Positions 4,599-5,561 of a DNA stretch of 5,561 bases are shown one piece after another. The stretch is taken from NCBI GenBank assembly GCA_030616565.1, contig JAUWXC010000060.1:1-5561 (forward strand), read 5' to 3'. The position numbers and the translations under genes were made by a program. The notes under the pieces are model-generated. The model saw only the letters and a list, made by a program, of their open reading frames with translations. It was not told the origin of the DNA and did not search any database. The stretch's first letter is position 1; each line of letters starts with the position of its first letter. Origin of the DNA: Methanocellales archaeon. GTDB taxonomy: Archaea; Halobacteriota; UBA148; JAUWXC01.

Positions 4599-5561
4599 AT
4601 GAAGGCAATGCGAGAAATCGAGTTAGAAGGACACATCATCGATTCGCTAATCATGACAAAGGTGTTCGACAAGATAATGGACATGAATGGCGAGTTTGAG
4701 GTACTTGAATTTAACGTTGGAAAAAGGAAGACCGATCACAGTTATGCCAGGCTGATGGTCACTGGCAGGAATGAGAAGCACTTGGATGAAATCCTCAGTG
4801 AGCTACACAGACTAGGTGCACGACTGCCAGAGGTGGAGAACGTTGCGCTAGAGAGAGCTCCAGCCGATAAAGTCGTGCCAAAGGGATTCTACTCCACAAC
4901 ACACCATCCAACCTATGTCAGATACAAAGACAAATGGTTGCCAGTTGAGCGCATAAAGATGGATGCCATGATCGTGATAGAGGGCAATAAGGCAACGTGC
5001 AAAACCCTCGCTGGGATCAAAAAAGGCGACCTGGTTGTAGTGGGAAAGAAGGGGGTCAGGGTCAGACCTCCCGAGCGACCCAGAGGAAGGACCGTATTCG
5101 GGTTCATGGGCACCTCTACGTCATCTGAAAGGCCTTCTGAGACGCTGATTTCCCAGATCGCTGATGAGATCAGGGAGATAAAGAAGAAGGGGGGCAAGAT
5201 CGTGGTGGTAGCAGGACCGGCAGTGGTACATACTGGAGCCGCACCTTCCCTCGCAACAATGATCAAGAAAGGATACGTAGACGTCCTGCTGGGAGGCAAC
5301 GCGTTAGCCGTACACGACATCGAATATAACCTGTATGGCACTTCGCTTGGAATGGATATCAAGAAGGCTGAGCCCGTGTCAGAAGGGCATAAAAATCACA
5401 TCTATGCCATTAGCGAGGTCGTGAGAGCGGGTTCTATAAAAGATGCTGTGGGAAAAGGCATCGTTACAGGGGGCATCATGTATGAGTGCGTGAAGAAGAA
5501 TATTCCGTTCATACTGGCGGGCTCTATTAGAGATGATGGCCCACTGCCAGACGTCATAACC
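4599..5561 (+). CDS. TIGR00300 / LOR-SDH family protein, probable archaeal ornithine cyclodeaminase (3' truncated)
   Basis: The first 321 residues of a protein that continues past the window; the family is about 400 residues, so perhaps 80-100 are missing. Residues about 5-105 match the LOR/SDH conserved region (IELEGHIIDS, SYARLMV, LHRLGA). The rest includes VFGFMGTSTSSERPSETL (166-183), VVAGPAVVHTGA (203-214), LLGGNALAVHDIE (230-242), a HKNHIYAISEVVRAGSI stretch (264-280) and AGSIRDDGPLPDV at the edge. Related proteins form part of the cyanobacterial arginine-degrading AgrE/ArgZ enzyme, and archaeal members are reported, to my memory, as ornithine cyclodeaminases unrelated to the mu-crystallin type, turning ornithine into proline and ammonia with a nicotinamide cofactor. 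The position 5 nt after argB fits an ornithine-linked role. The family assignment is firm; the reaction is inferred from family and context. No frameshift is seen. Confidence 0.88.
   Translation, partial: MKAMREIELEGHIIDSLIMTKVFDKIMDMNGEFEVLEFNVGKRKTDHSYARLMVTGRNEKHLDEILSELHRLGARLPEVENVALERAPADKVVPKGFYSTTHHPTYVRYKDKWLPVERIKMDAMIVIEGNKATCKTLAGIKKGDLVVVGKKGVRVRPPERPRGRTVFGFMGTSTSSERPSETLISQIADEIREIKKKGGKIVVVAGPAVVHTGAAPSLATMIKKGYVDVLLGGNALAVHDIEYNLYGTSLGMDIKKAEPVSEGHKNHIYAISEVVRAGSIKDAVGKGIVTGGIMYECVKKNIPFILAGSIRDDGPLPDVIT

Noticed and set aside
4913..5362. Minus-strand 149-residue ORF opposite the final gene
   Set aside because: Antisense to highly conserved TIGR00300 segments such as GTSTSSERPSETL; no independent evidence.

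Overview
The window looks archaeal, most likely euryarchaeal from the methanogen or ANME-related lineages. Four features point that way: Shine-Dalgarno motifs of the GGAGG / GGTGA type with short spacing, TTTATATA-type TATA boxes, a CxxC-x17-CxxC mini zinc finger, and a TIGR00300-family gene beside arginine genes. The exact lineage is an inference; no rRNA or other taxonomic marker is present.

The left part (about 14-2666) is a tight plus-strand block: argC, a two-CBS-domain protein, then argJ. The argC-CBS gap is 8 nt and CBS-argJ overlap by 4 nt (ATGA), so the three are probably co-transcribed and translationally coupled. The middle (about 2667-3700) is AT-richer. It holds a DUF5652-like two-helix membrane protein, a small predicted lipoprotein with an archaeal lipobox, and, on the minus strand, a 59-residue zinc-finger protein read here directly from the sequence. 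The right part (3709-5561) is argB followed 5 nt later by a TIGR00300 / LOR-SDH family gene, the probable archaeal ornithine cyclodeaminase, which runs off the window edge.

The metabolic logic is coherent. ArgB (N-acetylglutamate kinase), ArgC (N-acetylglutamyl-phosphate reductase) and ArgJ (ornithine acetyltransferase) are three of the four enzymes of the cyclic acetylated route from glutamate to ornithine; the aminotransferase ArgD is not in the window. The last gene would then convert ornithine to proline, tying proline supply to the arginine pathway. ArgB has an N-terminal extension of the kind seen in arginine-inhibited kinases, so end-product control at that step is likely. The CBS protein may add a nucleotide-sensing layer, but that is speculative.

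No CRISPR array, insertion sequence, tRNA or rRNA was seen. No clearly unprecedented system was found. The most notable points are the overlooked zinc-finger gene with a duplicated stop-codon segment, the arg/proline linkage, and the CBS protein embedded between argC and argJ.
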